Source: Hydractinia symbiolongicarpus (lineage: Eukaryota; Cnidaria; Hydrozoa; Anthoathecata; Hydractiniidae). Taken from it: DNA of 64,000 nucleotides. The translations under genes and the position numbers were made by a program. The notes below the pieces were generated by a model. It was not told the origin of the DNA. It made no database searches and saw only the letters and a list, made by a program, of their open reading frames with translations. Shown here piece by piece: positions 1 to 12,062 of this stretch; position 1 is the stretch's first letter; each line of letters opens with the position of its first letter. Location of the stretch: the NCBI RefSeq assembly GCF_029227915.1, contig NC_079889.1, positions 11,346,001 to 11,410,000 on the forward strand, written 5' to 3'.

Positions 1-63
1 ATGATTTTAGTAACTGGAATTTAAAATTGATGCTTTAAGAAACAAAAAATGAGCTACTTATAC

Positions 64-1481
64 CTTCAATTTCATGTATTAATTTTTCCAGAGAAAATAG
101 TTCCAAAACAGATTTCAGATGACTCCAGCTTGGAGTTGCGGTTGAGACATCCCATGTTTTTAACACAGTCAGTAAAACACGTTGAATGTCATTGGGATAA
201 TTTTCATAAATTGTACTTATTTGATTGTACGGGAGTAGAAAATGTGCTATTTCTCTCGCATGTGTGATTGCATTTGCTGATATCTTTTCATACATTTCTT
301 TTCGAATTATTTTCTCCAAGTGAACTGAATCAGCTAAAAAGGAATCCAAATAATAAATTACATCATGGAGTCCTAAGCTCATTCAAGTTGTAAGGTTGGG
401 ATGGCGTGGCGAAAAATTTCCCCTGCCTAAAAATTTATTGCTGTTTAATTTCTAATTGGATTACAGGATTTACAAAAGATTTGTTTTGAACTAAAATTTT
501 ATATGAAAATGAGGGCAATATTTCCTATCATATTTTTCCTCGGTTGGCATGTGCATTATTTACAGTATTTTTATTTTAGTTCTTCATATTTTGCGAATGT
601 TGCTTAAAAAAATAACATTGACATTTACATTCAATTTAATAATTTTCAATATTTTTAAGAGCAATTTATTCTTGGACACTAGGTTTCGAAATACATGTCA
701 ATACCACTTACGAAACAGTATGGGTAGATAAAACGCTTGTTTTTTGAGGGTGCCAGTATTAATTCGTTTTATAATAGACATGATTAACTAAAACATTTCA
801 CATTTGTCTGTCAACTAAATTATTAAAAGCTTGTCGTAGCCATTCAAAAACTACTGATGGTGGTTATAGACAGGTTCTAACACAGCCAATATTTATGGTT
901 CCCTTTAGTAGCCATTATATAAAAGGTTTGAATGTAAAAAATTCCATGGTGATGTAAGCTGTTATAACGCTGTGATTAAGCTACTGCAATGAGTAAAAAC
1001 AATAACATGTTGATAAAAAATTAGACTTTTATATCTCGAATATTTTGTTATTATTCAAAAGTTAATAGAAGGTTCAAAAGTTTCCAGGGTTAAGTGTTTT
1101 TGTCTGCTCTCTCAACTCCAAAGCTGCGTTGATTACACTCAAACATTAAAGATTTAATAGCGTAAAATAATTTGTTACCTTTGATATGATGAAAAGGATG
1201 CTTTTGCAAATCACTCATGTCCATCAAAAGATTTAGTGTTCCATTTCTCTCTAAACTTTCATTGACCTTTTGGAGTGCTGTTTCTGTTTTATCACTGTAA
1301 TTGGTGTGAAGCAGCCATTCAGAAATACAGTCTAAAACCGCATCTTCTCGTCTAAACTCTCTATCAAATATTTTTGCTACTCTATCAAAGTTTTCTTCCA
1401 ATAGATATTGGCAAAAATATTCTCCTTCCCGTTTGTGTTGTTGAAAACGAACTGAAATTTGGTAGGCCATCCATAGTTGTT
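64..1481 (-). CDS. Death-fold domain protein, partial (two exons, runs off left edge)
   Basis: Two internal exons can be placed: 1179-1481 (acceptor after a pyrimidine-rich tract ending TTTTAG, donor AAAG|GTAACA) and 64-372 (acceptor GCTTAG, donor GAAG|GTATAAGT). Both start and end in phase 1 and hold 101 and 103 codons, so each encodes one whole domain of about 100 residues. The second has the death-domain pattern: a helix with ILL-type residues, a central KTW, then SWSHLKSVLE and a final helix ending EIE. The first shows a similar order of helices (CISEWLL, ALQKVNESLE) and is probably a diverged death or CARD-like fold. Family role, if correct, is adaptor signalling by homotypic contacts in the cytoplasm. 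The first and last exons lie outside the part I can resolve. The death-domain call for the second exon is fairly secure; the first is inference. Confidence 0.55.
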
Positions 1482-1927
1482 CTAAAAGGTAGAAAAGACA
1501 GTTTAATAAATTATTTATCATTGTCAGTTTTTGCCGTTTTTGTAAAACCAAAAGTTTCAGCAACATTCGGTCAGTGTTTTTTTTGAGCTCATATCTAACA
1601 GCTATCGTTGTCAGTTTTTGCTGTGTTGATAAAAATGAAGCAACATTTAGGCAGTTTTTTTTAGCTAATATCTAATACACGTTTTGCAATGTAAGTATGC
1701 GAAAAAATATACCGATATATACTTCTTACCATAATTCATCTTGCTACTACTCATTGTTCATTTACTGATCCTTGCTAGGTCATACCGCAATCGAACTTTG
1801 CGATAATTGCCAAGTAGTTAATGAGTAAAAACATTTACAGCTTCACAATATGATTACATCTCACAATATGGCAGCATGTTGGACAACTAGAGTTAACATA
1901 AAAAAGAACAAGAGTAATTCTGGCAGA

Positions 1928-2035
1928 CTAGGTTCGCCCGTCCTTTTTATGCCGCATTGCGTGCGTCTCGCTACTTGTGCAGCTAAGCTACCATTTTGCG
2001 TGACGGACAAACATATACAGGTATTCTAATATAGA
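1928..2035 (-). mobile_element. Helitron-like element relic (hairpin deleted)
   Basis: From CTAG at 1928 to ATATAGA at 2035 this matches the unit at 24433-24574 closely, including GGTTCGCCCGTCC, the GCGTGCGTCTCGCTAC segment and the CCATTTTGCGTGAC segment. It lacks the CCCGTGGA hairpin after CTAG, so the 3' terminal part is deleted. The element strand is minus if CTAG is its 3' end. Confidence 0.6.
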
Positions 2036-2630
2036 TATGTTATTGCATTTTTTAACAATTGTTGTTGCCGCTATATTTAAGGTAGTGAAGCAATTTTTAG
2101 TTGTGTATATTGGCTACAAATTATCGCTTTTTCTGTGGTTAATTGATTTTTTCGGATTCTCAGACATTCATGTTAGGGTTAATTATAGGTCACAGCACAT
2201 TTTACTTATGAGTCCATAATAAAGACTTTAAAATGAAGGTGTAAGGTAATGAATATGGCTTCATTATACCGCTCAAATAAAAAAAGAACGGACATTTAAA
2301 AAAACAACAGTCATTTAAAATAATCTTGTGTTTTAGCCTTTAGTCATCAATGTAAATATCTCAAAATATTTTTTCCTACCTCGTTTCCATGCTTTAAGGT
2401 ATTCTTACACATTGTTTGTGACAATAAACATGTTTAATAAACTATAATTATTACTAATCGATATTTCAAAGACAGACCTTCTGGCTCCCAATTTGCTCCC
2501 AATATTTTCTTTTATAAAATAATCATAATGATACACAGTATTCACAGGGAGAAATCTGGATTTAATAATGATCTCTGTTATATCTTTTTGATAAATTGTA
2601 ATGGTTAATGTAAAAATTTTGTTTAATGAT

Positions 2631-2702
2631 CACGTTAGATTAATGACCATATTTGGTCAATTTATTCACGTTAGATTAATGACCATATTTGGTCAATTTA
2701 TT
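2631..2702. repeat. Two perfect 36-bp tandem copies with internal dyad
   Basis: A 36-bp unit starting CACGTTAGATTAATGACC is repeated twice without mismatch (2631-2666 and 2667-2702). Each unit holds the near-palindrome TGACCATATTTGGTCA. This is a recent duplication; whether it binds a factor is unknown. Confidence 0.85.
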
Positions 2703-3744
2703 TATATCTTGATTTATATAAACCCATCATTCAAGAAAATTAATTTGATGTTGTTTTATAAGATTTGAGAAATTAAGAATAGAGACATTTATATCTGTAT
2801 GAAACTTTTAGAATCTGTATATACAAAATGGTAGTTTTCAGGATCAACATTTTGCATAAAATAAGACGTCACGTGACTGTCAGATTTTAAGTTAAAATTA
2901 CAAAACTTTATATTCAATTGCCTTTTTGCTGAAGAACCCCACGAGTTAAAATTTCTATGGTTCCTTGGATGTTTATCTCAACACGCTCTGATACAAGGCA
3001 AGAATCATCAGAAGATTTGATTCAAAGTTTGTAGAAAAAAGTCAAAATTTCAAAAAACAAGGTGAAAAATGCTTTAAAGAGAAATTGAGAATAGAAAATG
3101 TTGTAATCTATTTTAGTAACAGATATGTTGATGAACCTGAGATAAGTCCATGTTGAAGAGAAACAATTAATAGTGTTTACATTTGTTCATTTTTGCTGAA
3201 ATTAGAAATAATCTTTGAAAAATGATCATTCAAAGGCATTATATTTTAGCATAATTGATTTTAAACAAAGCATATGATAATAAGACTGTTTGACACATTT
3301 TTGTCATTTCAAGTTGTTTTTCATCTTCAAACACATAAATTAGATAAAGCATTTTCCTCACCTAGCTTGGATTTAATTTTTATTTCACTGATGTAAAGTT
3401 GTAGAATTTATATCAGACTTAAAAGTCTTACTACATACTAACATTAAGTATAAGTCAGACAACTCTTATCACATTGGTGCAAAATATGTGGCTTTTTTTG
3501 ACTTAAAAAATGATGTATTTCATTTTCATATCAATTGCAAAATATCAACAGCGTTAATAAAAATGAAAAATAATATATGACTTCATACCTGATGTTATTT
3601 TTTTGGTATAATGGCAGCACAAACTACGGACATATATTTTGCATGGGTTCAAACTTCATTTACAATCTTACTTTAATCCTAATAAATCTAACATTATTTA
3701 ACTTATCAAACTTATAAAACTTTCAATATTATTTTACATCAGCA

Positions 3745-4594
3745 ATGCCATCAACAAGATCCTCAACATCTGATGAACAAACAGCAAACATAAGCGAACC
3801 AGATGGTGTTACAGACATGAATTGATGTTCTCTAACCTAACTTCGTACATGTAAAATAAATTCAACAACCTCGAACAAAAATTTGATAGTTTCAAAGATA
3901 AATTTTGATCATTTAGATCAGAGAATAAATGCACTTGGAGCATCATTTGGCACACAGCACAGTATAGTTCATGAAAACTCCACAAAAATTGTGTTATGCT
4001 ATAACAAAATACAGCAACTAAAAAGTGCAAGTGAAGATGTTGTCTTTTTTGCGAACACAGGTTGAACTTCACAAACAACAAATAGATCAACTGAAGTTTG
4101 TGATAGCGGACCAAACAAATCGTTCCCTGTGCTCCACGATAGTTTTTCGGGCGATTCCCTTACTGGAGAAGGAATCTTGGGATGATACCATAGAAACACT
4201 AGCCAACGTTATTGGCAAATATATACCTGATATGTCTGTTGAAGACATATCTAACCACATTGAACGTGCCCACAGAAGTAAAAAGAAGACCAATCAATCC
4301 CAAGACCAGAAAAAAAAACATGGCATCTTTGCCAAATTTACCAACTGGACTTTTGCCCAGAAAATTAAAGATGTTATTACAAAACACAATCAAAACAAAA
4401 CGGGAGAGATTGTTGTTTTTGTTAAGCAGATGTACTCGTACAAGCTGACTGAACGACGAAACTCAGCCCTCAAACATCAGAAAGGATTACTACAAGATGA
4501 CAGGAATCTAAAGCTGCATGTAGTTTACCCCACAAAGCTTGTTAAAAAGATAAGCAAAGATAAATCTGTACTTATTAAAGAATACCAACTATAA
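3745..4594 (+). pseudogene. LINE ORF1 (RNA-binding, L1-ORF1-like), frameshifted
   Basis: An ATG at 3745 opens about 25 codons (MPSTRSSTSDEQ) that then shift frame. A second segment near 3883-4065 continues in another frame with a coiled-coil-like helix. The main piece, 4025-4594, is 189 codons long and carries the signature of LINE ORF1 RRM-type domains: SLCSTIVFRAIP, then EDISNHIERAHR, a basic KKKTNQSQ stretch and a C-terminal half with KLTERRNSALK. In the living element this protein would coat element RNA as a trimer and act as a nucleic-acid chaperone. At least two frameshifts upstream of 4025 show it is no longer a full-length product. Confidence 0.7.
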
Positions 4595-4819
4595 TAAACC
4601 ACCCTGGTGAATATTTAAAGTCTAATTTCCATATGTATTATATTTATTTTAAACAACTTATAAATTTCTTCTTAGGTTCTAATAAACTAAAGTTGAACCT
4701 CAGACACTTTTCTACTTACTCTTTTCATTTCCTTCTTCCTCTAACCTCCAGCTTAGAGCATCACCAAACTATTACTTAGGCATCATAATAGATATAAACA
4801 AATGTATTCATTATATAAA

Positions 4820-4945
4820 ACCTTTTATTTTCTATTTTATTTTATTTCATTTTATTTTTTTTATTATTTTTTGTTGTCCTTGTCTTTTTTTATTGTTGTT
4901 TGCTTTATTTTATTTTATTTTTCTTATTCTTTTTTTACTTATATA
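4820..4945 (+). repeat. T-rich (TTTTA)n-like tract inside the LINE
   Basis: About 120 bases are almost pure T with scattered A, lying between ORF1 and ORF2 of the LINE. Long ORFs there are low-complexity and not genes. Confidence 0.7.
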
Positions 4946-4974
4946 TGTATATATACCCTATATGAAACTTCTAT

Positions 4975-7770
4975 GTGGAACTTGTTGTAAATCTGTTAAT
5001 AGTAACCTAGGGCTGTCCAATGTGACATTTGCAATAAATGGCACCGTACCAGGTGCAATCTTTTACATGATAAGACATATCAATATTTAATGCAAACTTA
5101 TGATGCCTGGTACTGCTTGAACTGTATAAAGACAATATATCCATTTGCTAATGAAACTGATGAGGAGATAAAGCAATACATTACAGGGTAAGAATCTTTC
5201 CAATTCTAATATTGTATTTGATCAAATCTGAAACGAACTGATAATAAACCAAATTAATAAAATAAGAGTAAACAGTGATTGTTATTTTACACCATCTAAA
5301 CTGAACAAATATGTACAAGGTAAAAATATCACACTATCATATTTTCATATCTCTTCCTTGCTTTATCATATAGATGATTTTAGAACACTCTTGTCAATGA
5401 TTGACACAAATTGTGACATCATAGCTATAACTGAAGCCAACTAAAACACTCTCTTTCCAATAGAACTAATGTTAGCTTAAACAACTACAATTTAGAAGTT
5501 TGTTCCACTGAATCAACAAAGGGTGGTGCAGCATTATATATATAAAAAGATATAAATTATAAAATAAGAGAAGACCTTAAACTGTATAAAGCAAAAGAAA
5601 TTGAATCAGTATTTGTTGAAATTATCAACACAAAAGGAAAAAACATAATTGTAGGAACCTTGTATTGACATCCCTCAATGCATGCACAATGTTTTATGCA
5701 CGATTTTCTCAATCCACTGCTAGAAAAAATTTCAACCAAAACAAACTTTTTGCTTTATTAAGTGACTACAATATTAATCTGATAAATTACAACTCGAATA
5801 ACAGCCCTTAAAATTAGCATCGGCATTTGGCACTGCCGACGTAATTACTGACGTAAAATACGAAGATACCGTAGTTGCGTCGGCAAAAAAATTTTTTTGG
5901 TTTTGTTTGAGCTACTCCTACTTATTGCAACTACAAAATAATCACATTCGATTTTCAGTGAGTTAGGCCATTATCACTAACTAAAATCATTTAGGCACTA
6001 CAGAATTACTGTGGTGACATTCGATTTCTAATAATAATGGAAAAAATTGTTACATCGTATTAAAAAGAAGTCCAGAAGTTCTTTCTCCCACACGACACAG
6101 CAGGCAATAAGTCAGCCCTGCCCTCGGTTTTGTGAGGAGAGATGTTCTGTGAAGACTCTAACAATTGAGTCTCCTGTACAGTTTTGCTTCATGCTAAACT
6201 GTGCCGGTGACAAGCATTTTCGAAGCATGTCACCAGCGACTTCTGCGATATACAACCTAATGATGCTCTAACTTAATGAGTTCATCTCGAAACATAAAAA
6301 GCCAGTTTGCAGTGAACTATTAACCTAACGAAGTTCACCATCCGGAAGGTATGTCAATAAGACTTGTACTCCATGCCCATTTCTCATCGTCATAGGAGAT
6401 CAATGCATCATATTTATATATGAGAGGTCTAGCACTAATAAAAGGTGAATGACAAAAGTTATTGCCAGCTGAAAAATTTCACTACAAAATAATATTGCCA
6501 ACACAAATCAGTTGAAATGTATCTCACGTCGGCAGTTTTATTGCTGACGTATTCTGATTTAAGGGCTGAATAATACAGCCTCTGAATTTTTGGATAATCT
6601 GACAAGCAACTCAGTATTTCCAGTTATAACCTGTCCTACAAGGCTTACATTTCATTCAAAGACTAATAGATAACATTCTTTTAAATGATCCATTTCAAAA
6701 TATCATATCTGGAAATATAACAGCTTCAATTTCAGACCACCTTGCTTAGTTTGCTGTTCTTTTATCTGATAACAAAGTTGGATATAAAGAAACATTTTTT
6801 CAGAATAAAAGATTTAATAGTGAAAAATTTATAGATGATATCAATAAAATCGATTAGGACAGTCATCTTAACATTAATCCAAATGCAGCTATTATAAATG
6901 TTATTTATATAGTACAATCAAGTGTTGATAAGCATGCTCCCATTATAAAGACTAAAATTAAAAGTTTAAAAACAAAGTTAAACCATGGATAACACAAGGC
7001 ATACTAACCTCCATTAAAAAGAAGAATAAATTACGTAAAAAAATTTTCACTGAAAAAAATGCTACTGCTAAAATTCGACTCAACAACCAATTTTAAACAT
7101 ACAGAAACTATTTTAAAGAATATTTTTTCCTACCTTATAATTGCACCAACTATTTCAAAGCATCTCAGTAATATAATCAATAACTCCTTCAGTACTGGTG
7201 TCTTTGCAAAATGCCTAAAACAAGCAATTATTCTATCACATAAAAAATCCTCATCAGAAACTCTCTAGATAAGGGATTGTTTGCTTGTGCAATCTTTGTA
7301 GATATGCAAAAAGCATTTGATACTGTTGAGCACAACATCTCATTGAAAAAGCTGGAGCACTATGGTGTAAGAGGAGTAGCAAATAAGTGGTTTCGAAGCT
7401 ATCTGAATGACATGACTCAGTCTGTCACAATCAAAGGAACTAAATCTTCTAATGCTAAAATTAAACATGGTGTTCCCCGCGACTCTGTAGTTGGTCCACT
7501 ACTGTTTTAATATACATAAATGATCTGAACAAGGCGATACAAAATTCCACAACATATCACACCAGTATTTTATATATTAATAAATTACTTAATAAGATTA
7601 ACAAGCTAATAAACCATGACTAAAAAAAACTTTGTGAGTGGCTTAAAGCAAACAAAATATCTTTAAATACATCTAAAACCGAGTTAATGTTTAAATCAAA
7701 ACGTATAACAATAACTAAACAACTGAATTTTAGGATTTCTGTACAGAGGATAATTCCTGCTCAATGCATA
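4975..7770 (+). pseudogene. LINE ORF2 endonuclease/reverse transcriptase, broken and internally deleted
   Basis: Fragments read across three frames. Near 5330-5460 is an APE-type endonuclease start (FHISSLLYHIDDFRTLLS, then CDIIAITEAN). Near 5600-5800 comes NIIVGTLY and LNPLLEKIS. After the MITE, 6569 onward continues NTASEFLDNL, then ITCPTRLTFHSKT and ISDHLAQFAVLLSDN. At 7277-7510 the reverse transcriptase shows VDMQKAFDTVEH and HGVPRDSVVGPLLF; the catalytic YADD block is not recognisable. Between 7260 and 7275 roughly a hundred or more residues usually found between the thumb-side RT motifs are missing. The last coding trace is the CEWLKANKISLNTSKTEL type near 7630-7720. Confidence 0.7.
5802..6568. 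mobile_element. 767-bp MITE with CAGCCCTTAAA termini and 5-bp target duplication
   Basis: Termini are CAGCCCTTAAA at the left and its complement TTTAAGGGCTG (allowing small changes) at the right, with further inverted similarity inward around GCCGACG and TGACGTA. The flanks AATAA (5797-5801 and 6569-6573) are identical. Removing the element plus one flank copy joins LINE coding sequence in frame (LINYNSN before, NTASEFL after), which fixes the borders. No transposase is inside. CAG ends and a 5-bp duplication resemble hAT elements of the 5-bp type, but the superfamily is inference. Confidence 0.85.
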
Positions 7771-10004
7771 ATTTTTATTATTGTTTAATAAGGTTCCTTT
7801 GTGCCCAGGATCAGAATTAATAATTTTCTCCCAACCCAGGAGTGTTTGCCGACGCTCGACTCTCCTCCAATGTGCTTTGCCGAAGTATTATGGTTTTCAC
7901 GGTAGTCGAACTACATTTTGCCACATTTCGCTTATTTTGTTGCTCTTGATTTCTTTGTTTTCTGCTGTAAAAACAGTCGACTATAGTGGCCGCCAAGGTG
8001 TGGACTTTTGAACCCTCTTAAAGAAAAGAAGAAAAAAAAGAACTATGATGTCAAGAAAAATCTAGCCAAGTGTGGACCTGTTATTGCCTTGCGGTAGCCG
8101 GTCGGTTCGATAGGTTCAGCCGACTTCGGCGAGCACTGGACTGAAAGAAGGCTAAGGAATCGTTTTGTATTGACTTGCAGCAAGTAAACGGAAGTTTTGT
8201 ATACATGATTACGGAATGAAGTTGAGCAATGCTGCTAAGAAGAAACATTACTGGAAAACATTTATTCTCTGTGTCCCCTGTGATTGCAGAAGAAAAACAG
8301 TTTGACAGAAAAGCAGGCTTTAACTTAACAAAAATCATAGCATCAATTTAATGACTACGCTTTCAGGTACATCTGTTTACTTTTAATTCCATTGATCTTA
8401 GAGTAAGATACACAATTGCTTTCTATGCTGTGCTGGAAAGTGTGAACATAAAACTGTTTATAGTTTCACTTTCAACAAATTTGAAAAAGCTTTGTGTCAA
8501 ATTCAAAAGAGCTTTGTGTTATCTCGAGTTTCTTTTTTTATTTAAGTAACAAAACATTTTATAACAACACAATAAATCGAATAGCTGGCCAGCTGGTAAA
8601 TGTGTAAGGTATAACAATTTGTTGACTTCATAATAACTTTGTATGTTAGCTTTTGTAGATTCAAATCTTCTGGCAGTAGACACCTTCCAAACGATTTTTT
8701 AACATGTCACAAGGCCAATAAAGAGAACACTAGTTTTGAGAGGAAGACTTTGACAAGACTTGATGTTTTGGTTTAAATACGCGTAATCACCCTTTTCGAA
8801 AAAAATTAACATCCTGAAGGCGTAGGAAATTCTCTAAAACCATCGTTTTTTTTCTTTTGGAGCATTTTTTGACAAAAAATCGACCCTGTTTTCACGTTCC
8901 TCTGAGAGGAAGATAGTATTGGTATAACTGACCAACTAACCCTGTCACAAATGGTCAATTGCAACGTCACAGATTTAAACTTCGTACCCAAACTCCCTAA
9001 GTACTGGGAAGTCATCTAAATGACGTTTAAGACCATAAACGTTTCAATCGCAAGACTTTCAACCATAAATGATAGGCTGTATTTTTTGTTAGCAATTTCT
9101 TTTAAAATGTGAGTGTAGTATGACACGTTTCGTTTTGTTTGCGTTTGTTGTAAGATATAATGTCTTTTGTTTGCTTTATCTTCAGAGCTTTATGCACCAA
9201 ACCTCTTCGAATGTTTGGCACAATAACACAACGAATTAGCAGGTTGTCATCAAATGTTTTGGTATCGAGCGGAAATTCTTAGAGCCCCCAGGGCTTCTTG
9301 TTTTTATTAATTTCAAAGTTCAGACAGAGTTATGCCTTTTCTGAAAATTTGAGGATATAAAACTTACTAAAAAATGGAAATAATGGTACTTTAACATCTT
9401 AAATTTATTGTTGTTTTTTCTAGCCGCCATAAGATCTCTTATTCCTGTCTAATAAGCAGGTCATCGCAAAATGTTCCTGTGAAACTGTAGGCAAACAAAC
9501 AGCCTTAACTTTAAATGAGCACTGAGATGGAGTTCGATAATATTGCCATTATGGTAGGCTCCGTTCACGCTGTATTTTGGCTTTCTTTTTCTTTGTAAAA
9601 CATGGCATCAAAAATTGGAAAGAAATTTTATCCCAGGAGTTTCTATTGGAAAGACACAAGAAAAAAAAAAAAACATAACTGGGTATTTCTCTTGTTTTAA
9701 AAATGGTCATAAAGCATTATCTAAGTCCCGGTTCGACTCCAGTAATAGACAATTCAGTAAGAATTGTAAGTATATAAAAGGAAAGTTGGCAATCCGTCTA
9801 TTAGCCATGCTTAGATTGTGCTTATTGGACCACAACCTATGCTTAGTTAGTGCTTTAGACAAGCAAATAAAAGGAATGCAAGAGGAACTTCTTATCAAAT
9901 ATATAAAACATAATTTTGAGATATATAAAACATAACGTATATACTAAAACGTTATCGGTTTCTCAGTTCTCTATTCGGACATCATTTGAATATATTTACC
10001 AATG
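7771..10004. other. Gene-free stretch, probably old repeats
   Basis: No gene recognised. Sequence near 7790-8340 is somewhat richer in G+C than its surroundings and may be a further decayed element. A plus-strand ORF at 9615-9935 (106 codons, IKGKLAIRLLAMLRLCLLDHN) is not assignable; it contains GGTTCGACTC at 9730, a perfect match to a Pol III B box, but no convincing A box. Confidence 0.4.
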
Positions 10005-10753
10005 AAATCTTTAAAATTATGATAAAGCATCCATTCTTGACATGACAGTTCTTGAAAATGGAGTAGAAATAGTAGTGTCTGTTGAGCAATAAGACTTTAG
10101 TAAATCTTTTTTTACTATGCCAAAATAAAAAGTCAAAGCCAAGAAGCTTGACATTTTTTCAGCAGAGATTCCATTTACAGGCCATCTAGCCAGGTCTGAA
10201 GAGGGAGGAAGACCATCACCAGCTTTTTTTTAGAAATTCATAAGCATAGTGATTAGTTATATCATAAATAATTTCATTGGTGATAAACAGTTTGAAAAAA
10301 TAAAGTTCGTCGGCATCCTAACGGGAATATCAACATTTATTCGATGATTTGCAGCAGAATAGGGCAACTCTTGTAACTTCTTGTCACCAGATTTCCATTG
10401 CCCCATGTTCCAACCAGGAGGGTTTGGTTCCTTTCTAGCTTTCTTCGAACTAGGTTCTGCCAATTCATCATTATCAGTTGAACTTTCATCAACACATTCT
10501 TCCCAACATCAGAAAATCCCAAAAAATCTTCGTCTTCACTATCACTCTGGCCAAATAATCTGTTAATTGGATCATCACTTGCTACTACATCCTCATCGCT
10601 ATCCTCTTCAAAGTTTAGTTCATTAATAGAGAGGCCAAATGATGCATTACTGTTGCTAAAAGGCGAAGATCCAAAGCCACAGCATAGGCTAAATCCAGTT
10701 CCCATCTTTGTTTTAATTTTGAAAAGCAAATCTGCATAACTTACGGTAGCCAA
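10005..10753 (-). pseudogene. piggyBac-type transposase, N-terminal fragment with frameshifts
   Basis: Reading the minus strand from 10753, the protein starts MATVSYADLLFKIK, has acidic blocks (FEEDSDEDVV, DSEDEDFLGF), then in a second frame PPGWNMGQWKSGDKKLQ. A third frame gives ELYFFKLFITNEIIYDITNH, the classic piggyBac block of a PLxFFxLFFTDEIxxxIxxxTNxYA type. Further on come RWPVNGISAEKMSSFLALTF, GIVKKDLLKSY and STPFSRTVMSRMDAL, which match the region before the catalytic core. The DDD core is absent. At least two frameshifts and a 3' truncation make this a relic. It could equally come from a domesticated PGBD gene, but the breaks argue against function. Confidence 0.75.
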
Positions 10754-10889
10754 ATGTAAAAATCGTCAGATCGGCGCAAATGAGAGACCTGTACAAAATC
10801 TTGATATAATCTTGCTATTTTTTATTTTATTGTATTTATCTGTTGTTGTTTATGTTGTTGTTGCTATGATATAATAATACAAATAACTC

Positions 10890-11460
10890 AAGCTGATTTA
10901 ACACGCGCAATTTTTCTATGCGAAAACTATGCTTCGCAAATCCGCCTAAGGAGAAATAATCCTGTATCCGACCCTGCTTTGTACCACGCAATACCCTGTT
11001 AAGCATATCTTATTCTATTTTCCATTCTCATCTTCTTGTGTATGGATGCCAGGTGTGGGGACAACATAAAAATGTTATACAAAAAATAAGTAAAATACAA
11101 AGACTTATTTACTTCAAGCCATGATCACGCTAGTTCGCTATTTAAAGACTCAGGTGTCTGACTACATTAAGTTACAAAACTGCATGTTGGTTTATGATCA
11201 TATTAATAACACACTTCCTTCTACATTTAAATCCTTTGTACAAACGGCCAATCCGGCACACAACCACAATACAAGACAAGGTAATAAAAAGTTATTAGTC
11301 GTACCTACTATTTCCACAACTGTCTATGGTACTAACTCTATCAAAGCTAAAATGTGTGTCTGACTCAAATGATATCATTAGAATCTTAGGTCTCAACCCA
11401 GAACTGATAAGTATAAATACTTCTTATAGTGAAATTAAAAAAAAATTCTAGATATTTACT
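10890..11460 (+). pseudogene. LINE ORF2 C-terminal fragment
   Basis: Pieces in several plus-strand frames include SHLLYGCQVWGQ near 11030, then YIKLQNCMLVYDHINNTLPS and ANPAHNHNTRQGNKKLLV at 11163-11310, ending TVYGTNSIKAK. The HNTRQ...YG.NSI pattern is the usual end of ORF2 in CR1/Jockey-type LINEs, downstream of the RT. An AT-rich tail with (TA)n follows. It might be the missing 3' end of the LINE at 3745-7770 or a separate 5'-truncated copy. Confidence 0.65.
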
Positions 11461-12062
11461 CTAACAAATGTTACATACATGACAACAATAAAACTATTAA
11501 ATATTGTACTAGTATATGTGTATGTTTTTATGTATATATATATATATGTATGTTTCCTAATTATTATTATTTATCTATTTTTTTTATTTATCTTTTATTC
11601 TTTCTTTTATTATTATTATGATCGTAAATGTCATTAGTAATAGTTCTGTATGTTCGACCTTTCTATCTTTCTTCCTTTCTCTATACTTTCTATCTTTCCT
11701 TCTAGTTGTATCAAAAGGTGGTTAGAATAATCTTTATTAGCAGCGTTTCTGCTATTCTCTGACCTCCCTATGACCAGTTCGGGATAAGGTACGGATACAG
11801 AACTAGTTTCCGTATATGGAAACCCTCTAAAAATAGAAACATATTTCAAATTCAGAAACCTTTTTTTTCTCTTTCTCGTAAAACAGAAATGGTTTCTGAA
11901 TTTGGAAACTGTGGTAAAAACAGAAATAGTTTCTGAATTTGGAAACTAAGTTAAAAAAGGAAATAGTTTCCTAGTTTAGAAACCGTATAAAAAAAGTTCT
12001 GTTTTCAGAATGATTTTCACGTTATCTTGTCCGCGTATAACATATTTTGATGATACTCAAGA

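Larger units (their letters stand above)
1482..3744. other. Gene-free AT-rich stretch
   Basis: I find no exon with good splice signals or a recognisable protein here. It holds a Helitron-like relic at 1928-2035 and a tandem duplication at 2631-2702, listed separately. The rest is unremarkable AT-rich sequence; 5' exons of the death-fold gene could be hidden here. Confidence 0.5.
3745..7770 (+). mobile_element. Degenerate CR1/Jockey-like LINE, split by a MITE
   Basis: An ORF1 with an L1-ORF1-like domain is followed by remains of ORF2: a zinc-knuckle-like LCGTC start near 4975, endonuclease pieces at 5330-5800 and 6569-6780, and reverse transcriptase pieces at 7059-7530, all on the plus strand and in normal order. 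Many stops and frameshifts make it dead. A 767-bp MITE sits inside the endonuclease. The 3' end is not clearly visible; I stop where LINE-like coding fades. Clade assignment rests on motif style only. Confidence 0.75.

Noticed and set aside
9730-9739. tRNA gene suggested by a B box
   Set aside because: No A box and no acceptor or anticodon stem pairing seen.
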